Below, one piece after another: positions 48,601-60,600 of a stretch of DNA of 64,000 nt (position 1 is its first letter; each line of letters opens with the position of its first letter). The notes beneath the pieces were generated by a model. That model was not told the DNA's origin. It saw nothing but the letters and a program-made list of their open reading frames with translations, and made no database searches. The stretch spans positions 868,001 through 932,000 of the forward strand of contig OX377202.1 of NCBI GenBank assembly GCA_947396885.1. The letters run 5' to 3'. The stretch is from Heligmosomoides polygyrus polygyrus. Lineage: Eukaryota; Nematoda; Chromadorea; Rhabditida; Heligmosomidae. Position numbers and translations under genes: made by a program.

Positions 48601-51600
48601 TGGCACTCTTAGGAATTCGTTGAAACTGGCTGAGTTGGAAACCTAAGTCTTTGCCAGGATGAGTGCCAGATCATAGGCTTCGAATTTGCTTTAGGCCTTT
48701 GAAAACGACGAAATTGTCGAAACGTCAGGCCGAAGTAAACGTTCCATCATATCAAACCTGTGTGGTACCGAAGTATTGTTTTATCATAGAAATATATGAT
48801 TCTTTAGGATTAACGAACGTTCTTTCGCACAGTCGTTTTCAGAAAGAAGTCGGAAGTCACATAGTAAAGCAGTGCGTACTTCAAGCCATTAGTCAATAGC
48901 ATTTGATGCTTTTTGTTAGCCAACTATCGACATAGTGAGCATTAGCTGGAAGACGATATGCCGTCTTATCGTCTTCGGAGTTAGGTATCTCGGTCCGTGT
49001 TTATCACACGCTTTCGAGGTTTTGCTATAAAAACCCTGATTTTTGTGTTTGCTTCAGGGTAGTTACTGAAATGTTCATCAGTACGCGAACAAGGTGTGCT
49101 TCGGTTGGGTTCTGTTCTCTCCTCCGCGTCAGCGGACAAACCAAAGCAAGAAACTTCAGAATGTAGCCAACTTTGACGCAGATGCGTTAGGGGCCATATC
49201 GTGAAGTTCATGGTACCCACGCTAATAGCTGTGTTTAGAAAACAACAAGTTTTTTATTTACCTATTTTCAGAATATTTTGTAAACAATAGATTTTCGCAG
49301 AAAATGTGTAGAGTTCTCTTTTTCAATTTAATCATTTGTTTGTTCTATTCCGTCTATTTTGCCTGTGTCTTTTATTAATTTTCACAATTGTTCTGATTTT
49401 TTAATTCGTTCTCTGTCTGTGAACATTTATTTAGGCCCTCCTGTGCTTCTATCTCAATCTCGAGATTCTTCTTCTTTTCTTTAAGGTCAACGTAGTATAG
49501 TACTACGCACTGAACACCCCGCCGTCGTTTGTCGGGGGCTGATGCGCGGAGACCCGCGCCATCACATCACTCCAAGTTATAAATGCGCTGTCACACCACG
49601 CTCAGTGTCAGCTCAGTAGTCGCCGACACTCGACGTCGAAGAACACGTAGGAAAACAAGACGTTCTTCAGTGTCTTCTTGTAGTTTTCATAGATTTTGCT
49701 GAGGTGAATCAGTTTCTCGAGCCTTTCGAGCTTTCGGCATCGCGAAATAAATGGCCGTTATGTATTACGGACGCTTCAAGCATCCATTTCAATTCCACAA
49801 TTTCACAATTTCAGTGGAGCAAACTAGCCACAGCGCCCCCTGGCCTCTAAGCGGCCATTGGCCAATTCTCAAGCCCTTATGTTGGGCTAATCAAGCACTC
49901 GAGGTGCGGTCAGGATGAAGCAGAGGGCAAGGTACATTCCAGGAAACCAGGGCATGACTGCTGGCCATCTTCTCCTTGTGTTTTATGTGCTCTTCTTCCG
50001 TTTGTATCCACAAGCAATCATGTAAGAGACGAATTGAATATGCAGCCCTGCAGGGATTGACGATGTCGACCAGCCCCTGGGGAGCGGCAGCGCTAAGCGT
50101 CCCGATCGCCCCCCGAAGGCGTTTGCCGGCCGAGCAGCTTTGACAGCCACCAGTTATGGGCGTCGAGTGTGCGACACAGCAGTCGAGCCGAGGCTGATGC
50201 TCGTCGTGTCCTCCGCTATCCGCTTATCTGATCCCGTCGGCGGGCCGTTTCAAGCCGCGCACCTTCGCCCGATGTTCCTTCGCCGAAGGGAACAGACGGC
50301 AGCTGTAGCGCCTTGTCTTCAGCTCGACCCACGTCCCTTCTCCTCCACCCGCCCTTCCCTTCAGCTAAACCTCGACGAGAGGTCGGTCATCCATCGGCGT
50401 CTCCTGAGGCTCAAAAAACCTCCAGAATTCCGTCGCACGTGGATGAAATATGACCAAATCATGGCTGTTACGGGTGAAATTTCCAGATCGATGCTACTCC
50501 TTGTTGGCAGCCGAACCGGTGCTGCTTCAAGTGCTCCTCTTCGGTCCGAATAACTACTGCTGAGCAATGTGCTTGAGCAATTCGCAGGCCTTCCGACTGG
50601 TACTCTTCGCTAAGCGGATTTACCAGAAATACAAGTAATTCTTCTGCGTAATTTTCGCTATAAACAGCTATTTTTATATTATCTGCCCATTTTTAGGTTT
50701 AGGCTGTAGGTCTCCTTCCAATCTGAGCTACAATAAAAACGAGGAATTCTAGAGCTAATTGCCGCCTTAGCGTGGATTTATACTTTGGCCCAAAGGCTAC
50801 CGACATCGATTTAGGCGCAGACGAACCAATACTTATGCATCTCAAACAGTAGTGCACTAATGATCGGCTACATAAGCATCAAAATCCCCTAGAAAGATCT
50901 GCCCGATATGAATCCCCACAAACAAACTCCCTCACGTAATCTCCTGAAGTGCAATGCATGGCGCGATCATCGAATAAGGACTGAAGGCGCGAGACACCAT
51001 CTTTGTCAGCACCTTTGCTACCCTTTTCCCAGAGATGGGCATTTGCCTAAGTGGCACAGTTCATTTCCCCCGCTCGACTATCTACTAGGCTACTCTGTCC
51101 TTATATATCTACAAGCATTTGGTATGTCCCTTGGACATCGTTTATACTTGAGTCGCCATGCTGTGCGAATGCATCGATATCGATTGGCGACCGCAGACAA
51201 TCGATGTCGGCGGTATTAGACCTTCTGCTACGCGCGAAAAATCTATGTTTTACAAGAAATGAATCCAACGTTCGCTGCGAAGTTTATACTTTAGCTGCCG
51301 TATGGTGCAGCAGCGCAGAAAGTGCCAGTATCGATTAGCCGCAACTCACAATCGATATCATCGCTTCGCATACTGCGCGCCGCGCATGAACTCAAGTATA
51401 AACCCGCCCTTTAGGCCGAATTTGCAGATCGAACAGCACTGTGAACAAGCACTTTCTGGAAATATTTAATGGTCTACTGCTCGGCAAATAACCTAAACGC
51501 CTGTTTATGCTTCAGTCGCGATGTCAATGTCGATTGAGTTGGCCTCGATAGCCTAAGACGGGATTTATACTTGAGTTGCGCGATGCCTAGAAAGTCGACA

Positions 51601-54600
51601 AATATTGATCACCTCACGCTACTCAACCGATATCGGCGATGGGACTGAAGTATAAACAGTCTTCAAGGCTATTTGCAAAGCAGTAAACCAACAAATGCTC
51701 CCGCAGAACAGCACTACCCCACTGAATTCCCGAAGGTTTCAGCCTCAGTCATCTGCTGCTTCTTGGCTCCTATGTGTCTTTCATTGTGGTCTCGGCGGCC
51801 GTCTTTTTTATGATCGAGTCATTCAACTCGGAGCGGTTTCGACGTCAGTGGCAGCGGCGCCTCGCCAGCGATCGGCACTCGTGAGAACTACAGACTTCCG
51901 GAGCTAATTACTGGCCCAGATACTTCATCTTGATCCCAGGTTCGTCGTCAAGGAGCTGCTGCCCGAAATCTTCAACAACACCAAGCTGCTTCTGTACATT
52001 CACAATCAGAAGTCGCAGTTTCTCACCTCAATCATGAACGAGAGGCTGGCCATCTACGAGCGTCAGCTCCAGCTGCGACCGCCAATGCCGACACTGCCTT
52101 GCACTTTCCCCAATTCACTGCTGTTTGTAAGTCATTTTAACATTTTAGAGGGCATTCATACTTCAGTCGCCGCGTAGCAAAGCCGAAAACCACCAATGTC
52201 GATTATTTGCACTGCCTAATCGATACTGGCGGCACTGCTTGCCTGTCGTGTCGCGCTGCGACTTAAGTATAAACTCTGTTAACGACTCGTTTTTGACGCA
52301 TTTTTCTTTCAGGTGTTCTCCACTATCACCACTATCGGTTACGGCTACATCTATCCGGTGACAAAAGCCGGACGAATGCTTTCGATCTTCATCAGCCTTA
52401 TCGGAATACCTTTCACCATCATCGTCATCAAGGACCTGGCCTACATTATCGCCAAACTGATGAACTATCCATGCGATGTGCTGGGTAAGCATAGTTAGAC
52501 ATCATTTTGAGGAGGGTTTCTATCCACGTCGCATCGATTCGCAATGCGGTACGGCGGTTTGGTAACTTGAGATATCGATTAAGAGCGCAGGCGATCGATA
52601 CCAGTGGCATTTGGACTATCGCGCCACATATGCACAGCGTCTTAAGTATAAACCTTGCTTTAGACAAGGATTATAATATTTTGGCCGATTCAAAGCCAAT
52701 TTTGCAGCCAAATTCTGGGCAGCGTTCCGATTCTGCACTCTCAATCCTGTGCAGGAAGACGAGCTGGACAGAAAGCTTCACGGCGACCACGCCGAGCGAA
52801 AGGACTACCGTCTGCACAACGTCGAGCGTCTGCTGGCCATTCCGGTGAGTTCGTCGCCAAATGGCAACGCCTTTCGTCTCGTTCAGCTCTGACCGCGTCT
52901 TGCAGGTGACGATCGCCATATTCGCCGTGGTCGGCTGGACTTGCGTAGGCTGTTTCATAGTGCACTTCTACATGCCGAATCACGACACGTCCGCCGTCTT
53001 CTACTTCATATTCAACTCTCTGGCCACGATCGGCGTTGGCGACATTGAGCCAGGACGTGAGTTCAGCGTTATGCCTCGTTCATACTGCAGTCGCCAAGCG
53101 GCGCTTCATAATGAGAGCTACCAATATCGATTAGACCAAGTGGCTTAATCGATTTTGGTGATTTTCATTATGAAGCGCTGCGATGCGAACGGTGTATGAG
53201 CGGGGCCTAAGGGTCTGTTCATAGTTCGCGACGAGAACGACTCGTAGCCCGTGCAAAACATGCAAATCGATTAGAGTCGAGCGATCCCCGCCAGAATCTG
53301 TTCATACTCAAGTGCTGGCGCTGTCACTCCCATCGCTGTTGTCGGTCTTTTCGCTGCTGTCCCCTGTTCATACTTCGCGACAGGAGCGGCTGGGACGACC
53401 GGCGGAGTATGAAGTACGTAATCAATTACGTACACGTCCGTCGCTCTTGTCGCTGTCGTCGCCTGTTCATACTTTCCGGGCGCTGCCGTCGCTCTCGTAG
53501 CTCTTGTCACTGCCGTCGTAAAGTATGAACAGGGCCCAAATGGTCATCGGGCTGTAGTCATCGGGCTCACTACGCAACGCGACCATCGCGATATCGATCG
53601 CTCACACGGCCCAATCGATATCGAATCGATCGACGGGCTTCGCGCTGGCGCATCGCGCCATAGCTGACGTTGTATAAACTGGGCTTAAAGCACTATTCCT
53701 TTGAGAGCAGCTAGAACCTTTACTTTTGAGCCATTTTCTCAAAGACGAATTTTAGCCGAATAAAAATAAAAGGCACCTATTCTTTATTGCAGGCCACCCA
53801 ATCGCACTGCTCTTGCTCTTCGTCTACCTTCTAATCGGACTATCAATCGTCTCGCTCTTCATCAACCTTCTTCACACGAAGTTTAGCCGGGCGTACTGGT
53901 TACCGGGGCGAATGTACATGCCCTTACGGTTGGTAATTTAATAATCGGCGGACCTGTAGGTCATTTTGCCAACGTACAGCCAACGGCCTCGCTATCGATC
54001 GTGTCTACTGTCTAATCGATAGCGCAGAGTGTTGCGACTCGAGTCTAAACCGCGGATTGACGATGATTTAGTCCTCACCAAATGGATCCCGCACACACAA
54101 TGGCCAGCTTCGACAGCTACGAGGAAATGGGCTTCAGCAGCGACTGTCCATTGAACCATTTCACAACTCTAGGGATTCTACAGACCGACGTAAGCCTCTA
54201 CACCCTCTGTCGTGTAGCGACCTGAGTATAAACCCTCCATAAGATGTACTTTTCCAGGACAAATGCCCCCTGCTCGGGATAACTCGACGGGAATTCGCCT
54301 ACATCGACGCGAACACACAGACGGAGAAATCGGTGAGAATCCGCTCGTTTGGAGTTATCGCCAATGTTTGTCGATCTGAAGGCCCGTTCAGGTCCCGCAT
54401 GGATACCAGGCGCCTCCAGTGCCTCCCAGCCCTTCTACCGTGTTGCTGCCCTATCCGCACACCTCTCACGAAGACGTCAACTCGCTGATCGTCGAAACCT
54501 ACGGCACAAAGCCGGCAAGGCTTATCAGCAGTTCACGAAAATGAAATAAATCTATCGTTTATGTCGTTTATACTTGTTCAGACGCCACGCGACATAGCTA

Positions 54601-57600
54601 CTTGGGCTTATAGTGATCTTTTGCCCGTGCCACCGATTTCGATCCTCTGCGCGGACAAATCGATAACGCTGTCGCGCGGTGTGACGCGGCAGCAAAATTA
54701 TAAAGTACGTGTAAGACCTAGGGCCGCTTACCTTGTGCTGTTGGGGCAGGTCGACGACGTCTCTCGAGATGCTCTGGCTCAGCTCGTAGCCCATCGCATC
54801 CAGAACTTCGGCTATCGGATCGTTGAGTGCCGCGCTGCTTCCGACCACCGTTCCGCTCGTCAGCCAGTCGTCTCCGGCGTTGTTGGTGTCCTTGAACAAG
54901 CCCTTTAATTTAAATTTTTTAATAAAAAAGGAAGATGACGCACCTTCTCTTCGACTTTCACATAGGCAGCTCTCATGCACAGGCGAACACTTCCGTAGAT
55001 GGAAATCTGAAGGAAATAGGTCGTGAGTCGTTGAGGGGCAAAATTTGGTAGACAACTGACTCTCGCTTGCAGTGGCCTTTCTCCGGGTTGAACTAGTAGC
55101 TCCAGAAGAGGACCGAGAAGATGTGCAATCGCAGCGCGCAGTTCCGACACCTGTAATAACCACTGTTTCATGAACGCATTCTATTGCATATTAAAAGCTG
55201 AACCGCCCCTCCGACCGTTCGCGCAAAATTAATGGCCGGTGGAGTTTCTTATCTCATAGACTCCCTTCATTCTTCTAAAGACTTTGGATTTCTGAAGCGG
55301 ATTAAGGCTTTCCTCCTTTAGCAAATATAACCTACAGGACGAAAATTGCTCCATAGCTCAAAGAATGCTCTAATCAAGGTGTTATAGAGGAGAAACGGTC
55401 ATTATTTTCGCGCCGGTGGACCTGAGGGACTATTCGACGTCGCGAATTGTCGCCCGGGCTAAAAATACATATCGATTTCTGCTTCGAACTAATCGATTAG
55501 CATGTTTCCGCAAGCGATTGAGTCGCCTCGGACTATGAAAAGGTCCTAAGCGCCTTTGTTTTTGCCCTTTTTTTTTTGCAGGAAACCTGCACATGAGCGA
55601 TTCCTCATTAGATGCGCTGTTGCACCTGAACCTTTTCACAGCCATTTAGCTGAGTTCAGAGCGAAAAAAGAGAAACGTAACCGCACGTGGAACCTCTGCT
55701 CCAGTCCCTCGTCAGCGCTGGTACGTAGCTCTTGCCCAATTCATAGAAAAACTCCCAGAAGCCAACCAAATCCAGTCGAAAGTGACCTCAAACTGCTTCA
55801 AGCGCCGCGAATTCCTTCTTGATGTCGGGAGCGACCTTTCTCTGATAGAGCGCCCACGAAGACGAGAAGGCGAAAACTCCGTCGATTACCGGTTGTCGGC
55901 GATCAGCTGCGCCAACCAGTTATCCCTTACTGGTCACCGCGGGATTCCCGGGATATCGGCGTATATAAGGAGCGGCGGGGGTACTGGTTCACCACCACCA
56001 CCGCTCTTCGAGGCGGTTACCGCTTTCTCAGCCTTTAGGATCGTTAGCGTCGTTAGGTTAGGTCACTACTGCTCCAGAACCGTCGACTAAATAGCCCTTA
56101 GGCGACCAGAGAATTCCGCTTGCCATTTATGCCTGTTCACCCTTTCCTAGTTGGGCGGTACTACTCTGAATGTGTGCAATATCACGTAATTCGTCATCTC
56201 ACGCGATATTGCACACAATCGCACTAGTCCCTCCCAAATAGGAGGGCATAAACAGGGATAAACTTCACATAGAATGCCTAGGTCATTCAATGTTTATTTA
56301 CGAGTGACATTCTAAGTGCTATGCAGACCTAAGAGAATATGTTCCTGCCTCTACTCCTCCAATGACCTATGCTGCCTTGCCTTTAAGCTCTTCAGCCTCC
56401 CTTACCTGACACTTACGATCTCCCTCCCCATTCAAGGTATGAAGGTGTACGCGGTGACATTCGTGGCGAGCTCGCTCAGCGGCATCGTGCTGATGTGCTG
56501 TCTTCTGGCCATCTGCCAGATCTACGGCAACGTGCAGGAATTCTGGCGCGAGCTCGACGAGGAGATGAGCACAATCCGAGTGAGTAACACCCCTCACACC
56601 CTTGCCATCACAAACACGTCAACATAAAAGCCCCATTTTCAGTCGCAAACCGACCAGATGTGGAAGGACCTGGTCCACATCGGCGTCACCCGTCGCAGAC
56701 GTGATGTCTACAGCGCCGGACCAGCTGGACCCGCTGGACACGCTGGCAGCGGCACGGCAGGCTACGTCGGAATCAGCGCCCCCGCTCACGGTTTCGGTCT
56801 GCCTCCTTCCGGACCAGGACCCACCTCACCCGGCTGCCAGTGCAAGAGCGCCGAGCAGAACAAGTGCCGCCACGGACCAGTCGGACCCAAGGGTAAGTGG
56901 CCCCTTCTCAAGGCATCCGAAACCCACCACTTCGCCCTGAAAATCCTCCATTTCAGGATCTCCCGGAGTCCCCGGCCCCAACGGTCTTCCTGGCATTGAT
57001 GGCAAGCATGGAGTCGACTCGCTGGATGTGAGTCCTCAGTCTCAGGACACCGGCAACTGCTTCTACTGCCCACCTGGTGCGCCAGGTGCACCCGGAGCCA
57101 CTGGCCGACCAGGAGCCCGCGGAATGAAGGGAGCCGACGGAACCCTCGGAAGACCCGGCAAGGACGGCAACCCTGGACACCCCGGAGAGATGGGAGCACC
57201 CGGGCCACAAGGACGCCCCGGTCCCGACGGCCGCCCAGGAGAGAAGGGAGCCGATGGACGCAAGCCCATCGGTCGCCCCGGCCCCAAGGGTCAGCGCGGA
57301 GCGCAGGGAGACGTCGGACCACAGGGATCACCCGGAGTCAGCGCTGGACCAGGAGCCCCCGGACCCGTGGGACCTCACGGGGGAGCAGGACCCATTGGTC
57401 CACACGGCGTCGAGGGAGGACCCGGACCGGAAGGAGCCACTGGCCGTCCCGGAAGAGACGCCGAGTACTGCCCCTGCCCAGCCAGAGGCTTCCGTGGTCA
57501 GCACGGCAAGAAGGTCTAGACTGTTGTTGGATGATCGATCGAATAAATATAGTTCTTGCAATACTTGTCGCACCTCAGAGTATTCTTGCTTGGATAGAGT

Positions 57601-60600
57601 GCATATGGACTTGCACAGTCGTAGGAGTGTGCTGCACACGGCCACTTGTTCATCCGCACCGCATCCGCTGACATATTCCACGAGAAGGAACGCGGCATCG
57701 GTCAGCATTTCGAGCTGAGATCCTGCAAAGAAAACTTGAAAATGGAGGCTGCGCAGTCAGTGAACAGAAACGGCCAAATTCAGAAGCTCCACCCAGTTTG
57801 TACGGCCCCGCCCCTCTCTTGTAGAAGTTAGTACGAGCGAAAAAGTCAAAAATTAGCGTGAATTTCTAAACAACCTAAATAATTACCGATAGAGAAGAAC
57901 GGAACTGGCGCGAACAGTGCCATAACATTGAGTAGAGCCGTACAGCCGGACACGAGCTGTTCCGATGCACCTCGTTGCAGCAGCTGAGCATTCACATCGG
58001 TACCATAGGCCAGCACAGCCTCCATCTCCTTGAATCAACGTAAAATATTGGACAAACAACCAAATAACAGGACGATAAGTCGCGGTCTATACTCAAGTCG
58101 CCATGCAGCGCGGCAGATATCGATTAGTTAACTAGAGTAATCAATATTTGACAACACAAGCCTAGCTGTTCAGACTGCGCGCTACGCAGACGTTACAAAT
58201 TTAGGGTTCAGTTCAAAATGGTTGGAACAAACCCGTACAACCTGACCTGACCTAAGGCAACAACATCTCCCGCTCCACCCTCCAAGCGCGAATTCCACTC
58301 ACAAGTGCCCCACCTAACCGAAATGCATGAAACCAAGGCCTCTCCAGCCCCTGAAAATTTCTGTCACGAGTCGCTAAGCACAGCGCCAGTATTGATTGAA
58401 TCACCGATATCGAATAGTCAGCGATGCCAATCGATATCGGTACATCGCAGCGACTGAATTATGAAACATGCCTAAAGGCCTGTCCATAGTCCGCGACAGG
58501 TCGTCCAGGCCAAGGATACAAATCGACCAACATCAAGCGATCGCCGGCAAAGGTTGACATGTATTCCTTGCCGGGCAATTGAGCCGCCCACGTCGCTTCC
58601 GTTGCGGACTATAAACAGGCCCCAACGCCTCACAATAAAATATTCAGAGCTTCAAAATCTTAAAAAAACTGTTTAAGCCACCAGTTGATAAGGAAGACAC
58701 TAGATAACTGCTGGAAATTAAGAGGCTACAATTCAAACTGGATGGGACAAAACCGTACAGCCAGATGGGAAGTCATATCGCAGCGCGTCGTGGCGACTTA
58801 AGTATGGACTGGTCCTACAACCCAATTATTCACAAGAAGAAATGCCCACTAACCCTCGACGCAGCTGTCGTATCCTCCGCTTGGGTGCTGACAATCTCGC
58901 GAGTCAGCAGCACATGCAGGTACTCGATGTCGTACTGTGCGATATTGAACACCGTCGTTGTCTTGCACGTGTCGAACAGCTGAAACCACTCCCTCAGACG
59001 TCAGCTAGCGACCCAGGAAGGCGGAGCCACTCACCGCTTGCAGTTTGTGCGCGTTGAAGTGCACCAGACGAGGATACTCGATCTCCTCGGACAACTCTAT
59101 GTGCCCATGTCGCAGCAGACTGAAACAGAGCTACACCTTGTTCGAGCGAAAGGACCACTTCCGTCCGCTAAACGCACCTAAATAGCAGGTTGTCGACCCC
59201 TTCTGACGTCTCTTCGCGATTCACCAGCGCGTCAGACGGCTCTAGCAGCGTGCTGTACATCTCGTGAGGGACGTTGAAATGCCCTGCAACATTCGAATCC
59301 TCAGGAGATGATGCGGTGAAGCGCCTAGGAGGACCTACCCGACATCAGAAGCGACGAGATCTCCAGCGCAGACAGATGCAGTATCGACCCCGATATCATT
59401 CGCGTAACCGACAGCTGAGTGGCTCCATCGGCGGGGTCCTGGAATTCGCGTAATTTAGAAGCCTATCTCAACGCGTTCAAACCATCAAGTATAAACCCAT
59501 GCGCTATAGACTTAAAGGGTTGCTTTAAAAAATGTGTTAGACCGCGGCTAACGGCCTTCTAGCGTATCTGTCACACCTACGGCAAGCAATTTGGCTCTCT
59601 TTAGAAGTCGATGAGGCGGTTATATAACACCTATGGAGACACCATTCGACTTAAGTGGGGATGGTGTCGTTCTGTCTAAGAGCTACACGACCGCCTGCTT
59701 GGGTAAATCGCTTCATTCGCCTCGCTATCAAACTCCAAGTGGCCTCTTGAGCAGCCTTAAAGGGACCAACGGTCAGAACCAGCGCCCATAAGGTTCATGA
59801 ATGACCTGATGACTATACTATTGCACTCGAACTGACCTGCGACAACGTCGTCGAGAGGAACGGCGACGCAACCAGCTGCTGGATGAGATTCACCGATCGA
59901 ATGAAGCGCAGTACGGTCTGCGAAAAGACGCAGTCCACCGAAACCAGGCGTTGCTGAAAGGACACATCTGTCAGGAATTACTTTTTAAGCCTAATCGCCA
60001 GATTCACCTACCAGAAGTCTAAACGCCGGCTCGATCAGCGACGAGAACTGAAGCTGGAAGGGATTCTGAGCCCTGACGAACTCTTCGAGCACGGAAAGGA
60101 CTTGATGGAACCCAGTCGGTTGCGAATCTGAACAAATCTGAATACTCCGTGCCCTACAGTAAGACAAGAGGGTGAATCAACAAACCGATCTCATACAGCT
60201 GCCCGCTTCCATCGGTCGAATGCTTGAAGCCAAACAGCAAGAAACACAGGTTGTTGCTCGCCGGATCAGTCTCCACAGAATCTGTAGAAAAAGGTATGAA
60301 ATCCGAAAATTCGTAATAAATCCCACCAAAATGACTTTCAAAATCAAAAAAATGCAATGAACTTCCAGTTGATCTGGCAAAAAACGAAAGAAAAGGTCTC
60401 CACAGTCCATCTCCTCCCAACTAGGAGTGCAACAAAAATCCATGCATTTTTTGGTCAAATATACAGCAGAACTCCTATCTGTCATAATCTTTGAGCAGGA
60501 GCTTAAGCCAGAGATGGCACATGGATGTTTGTTTATTAATTTATATTGCTGCTGATATGTTTACTGAACGTCGCATCGACCTGCATAACCCACCTCTGGC

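Larger units (their letters stand above)
47989..51742. other. Interior of the large npp-3 intron before the K2P gene
   Basis: Unannotated part of the 6.7 kb npp-3 intron (54731-47989). It holds a possible solo L TR at 49.5-49.87 kb, a GC-rich open block at 50.1-50.56 kb that may contain the missing first exon of the K2P channel (plus-strand RLLRLKKPPEFRRTWMKYDQ), and MITE copies from 50.77 kb onward. Confidence 0.4.

Noticed and set aside
50140..50553. Plus-strand 137-codon frame as first exon of the K2P channel
   Set aside because: It ends with a plausible cytoplasmic sequence, but no donor in the phase needed by the exon at 51743 was found, so the exon was left out of the gene.
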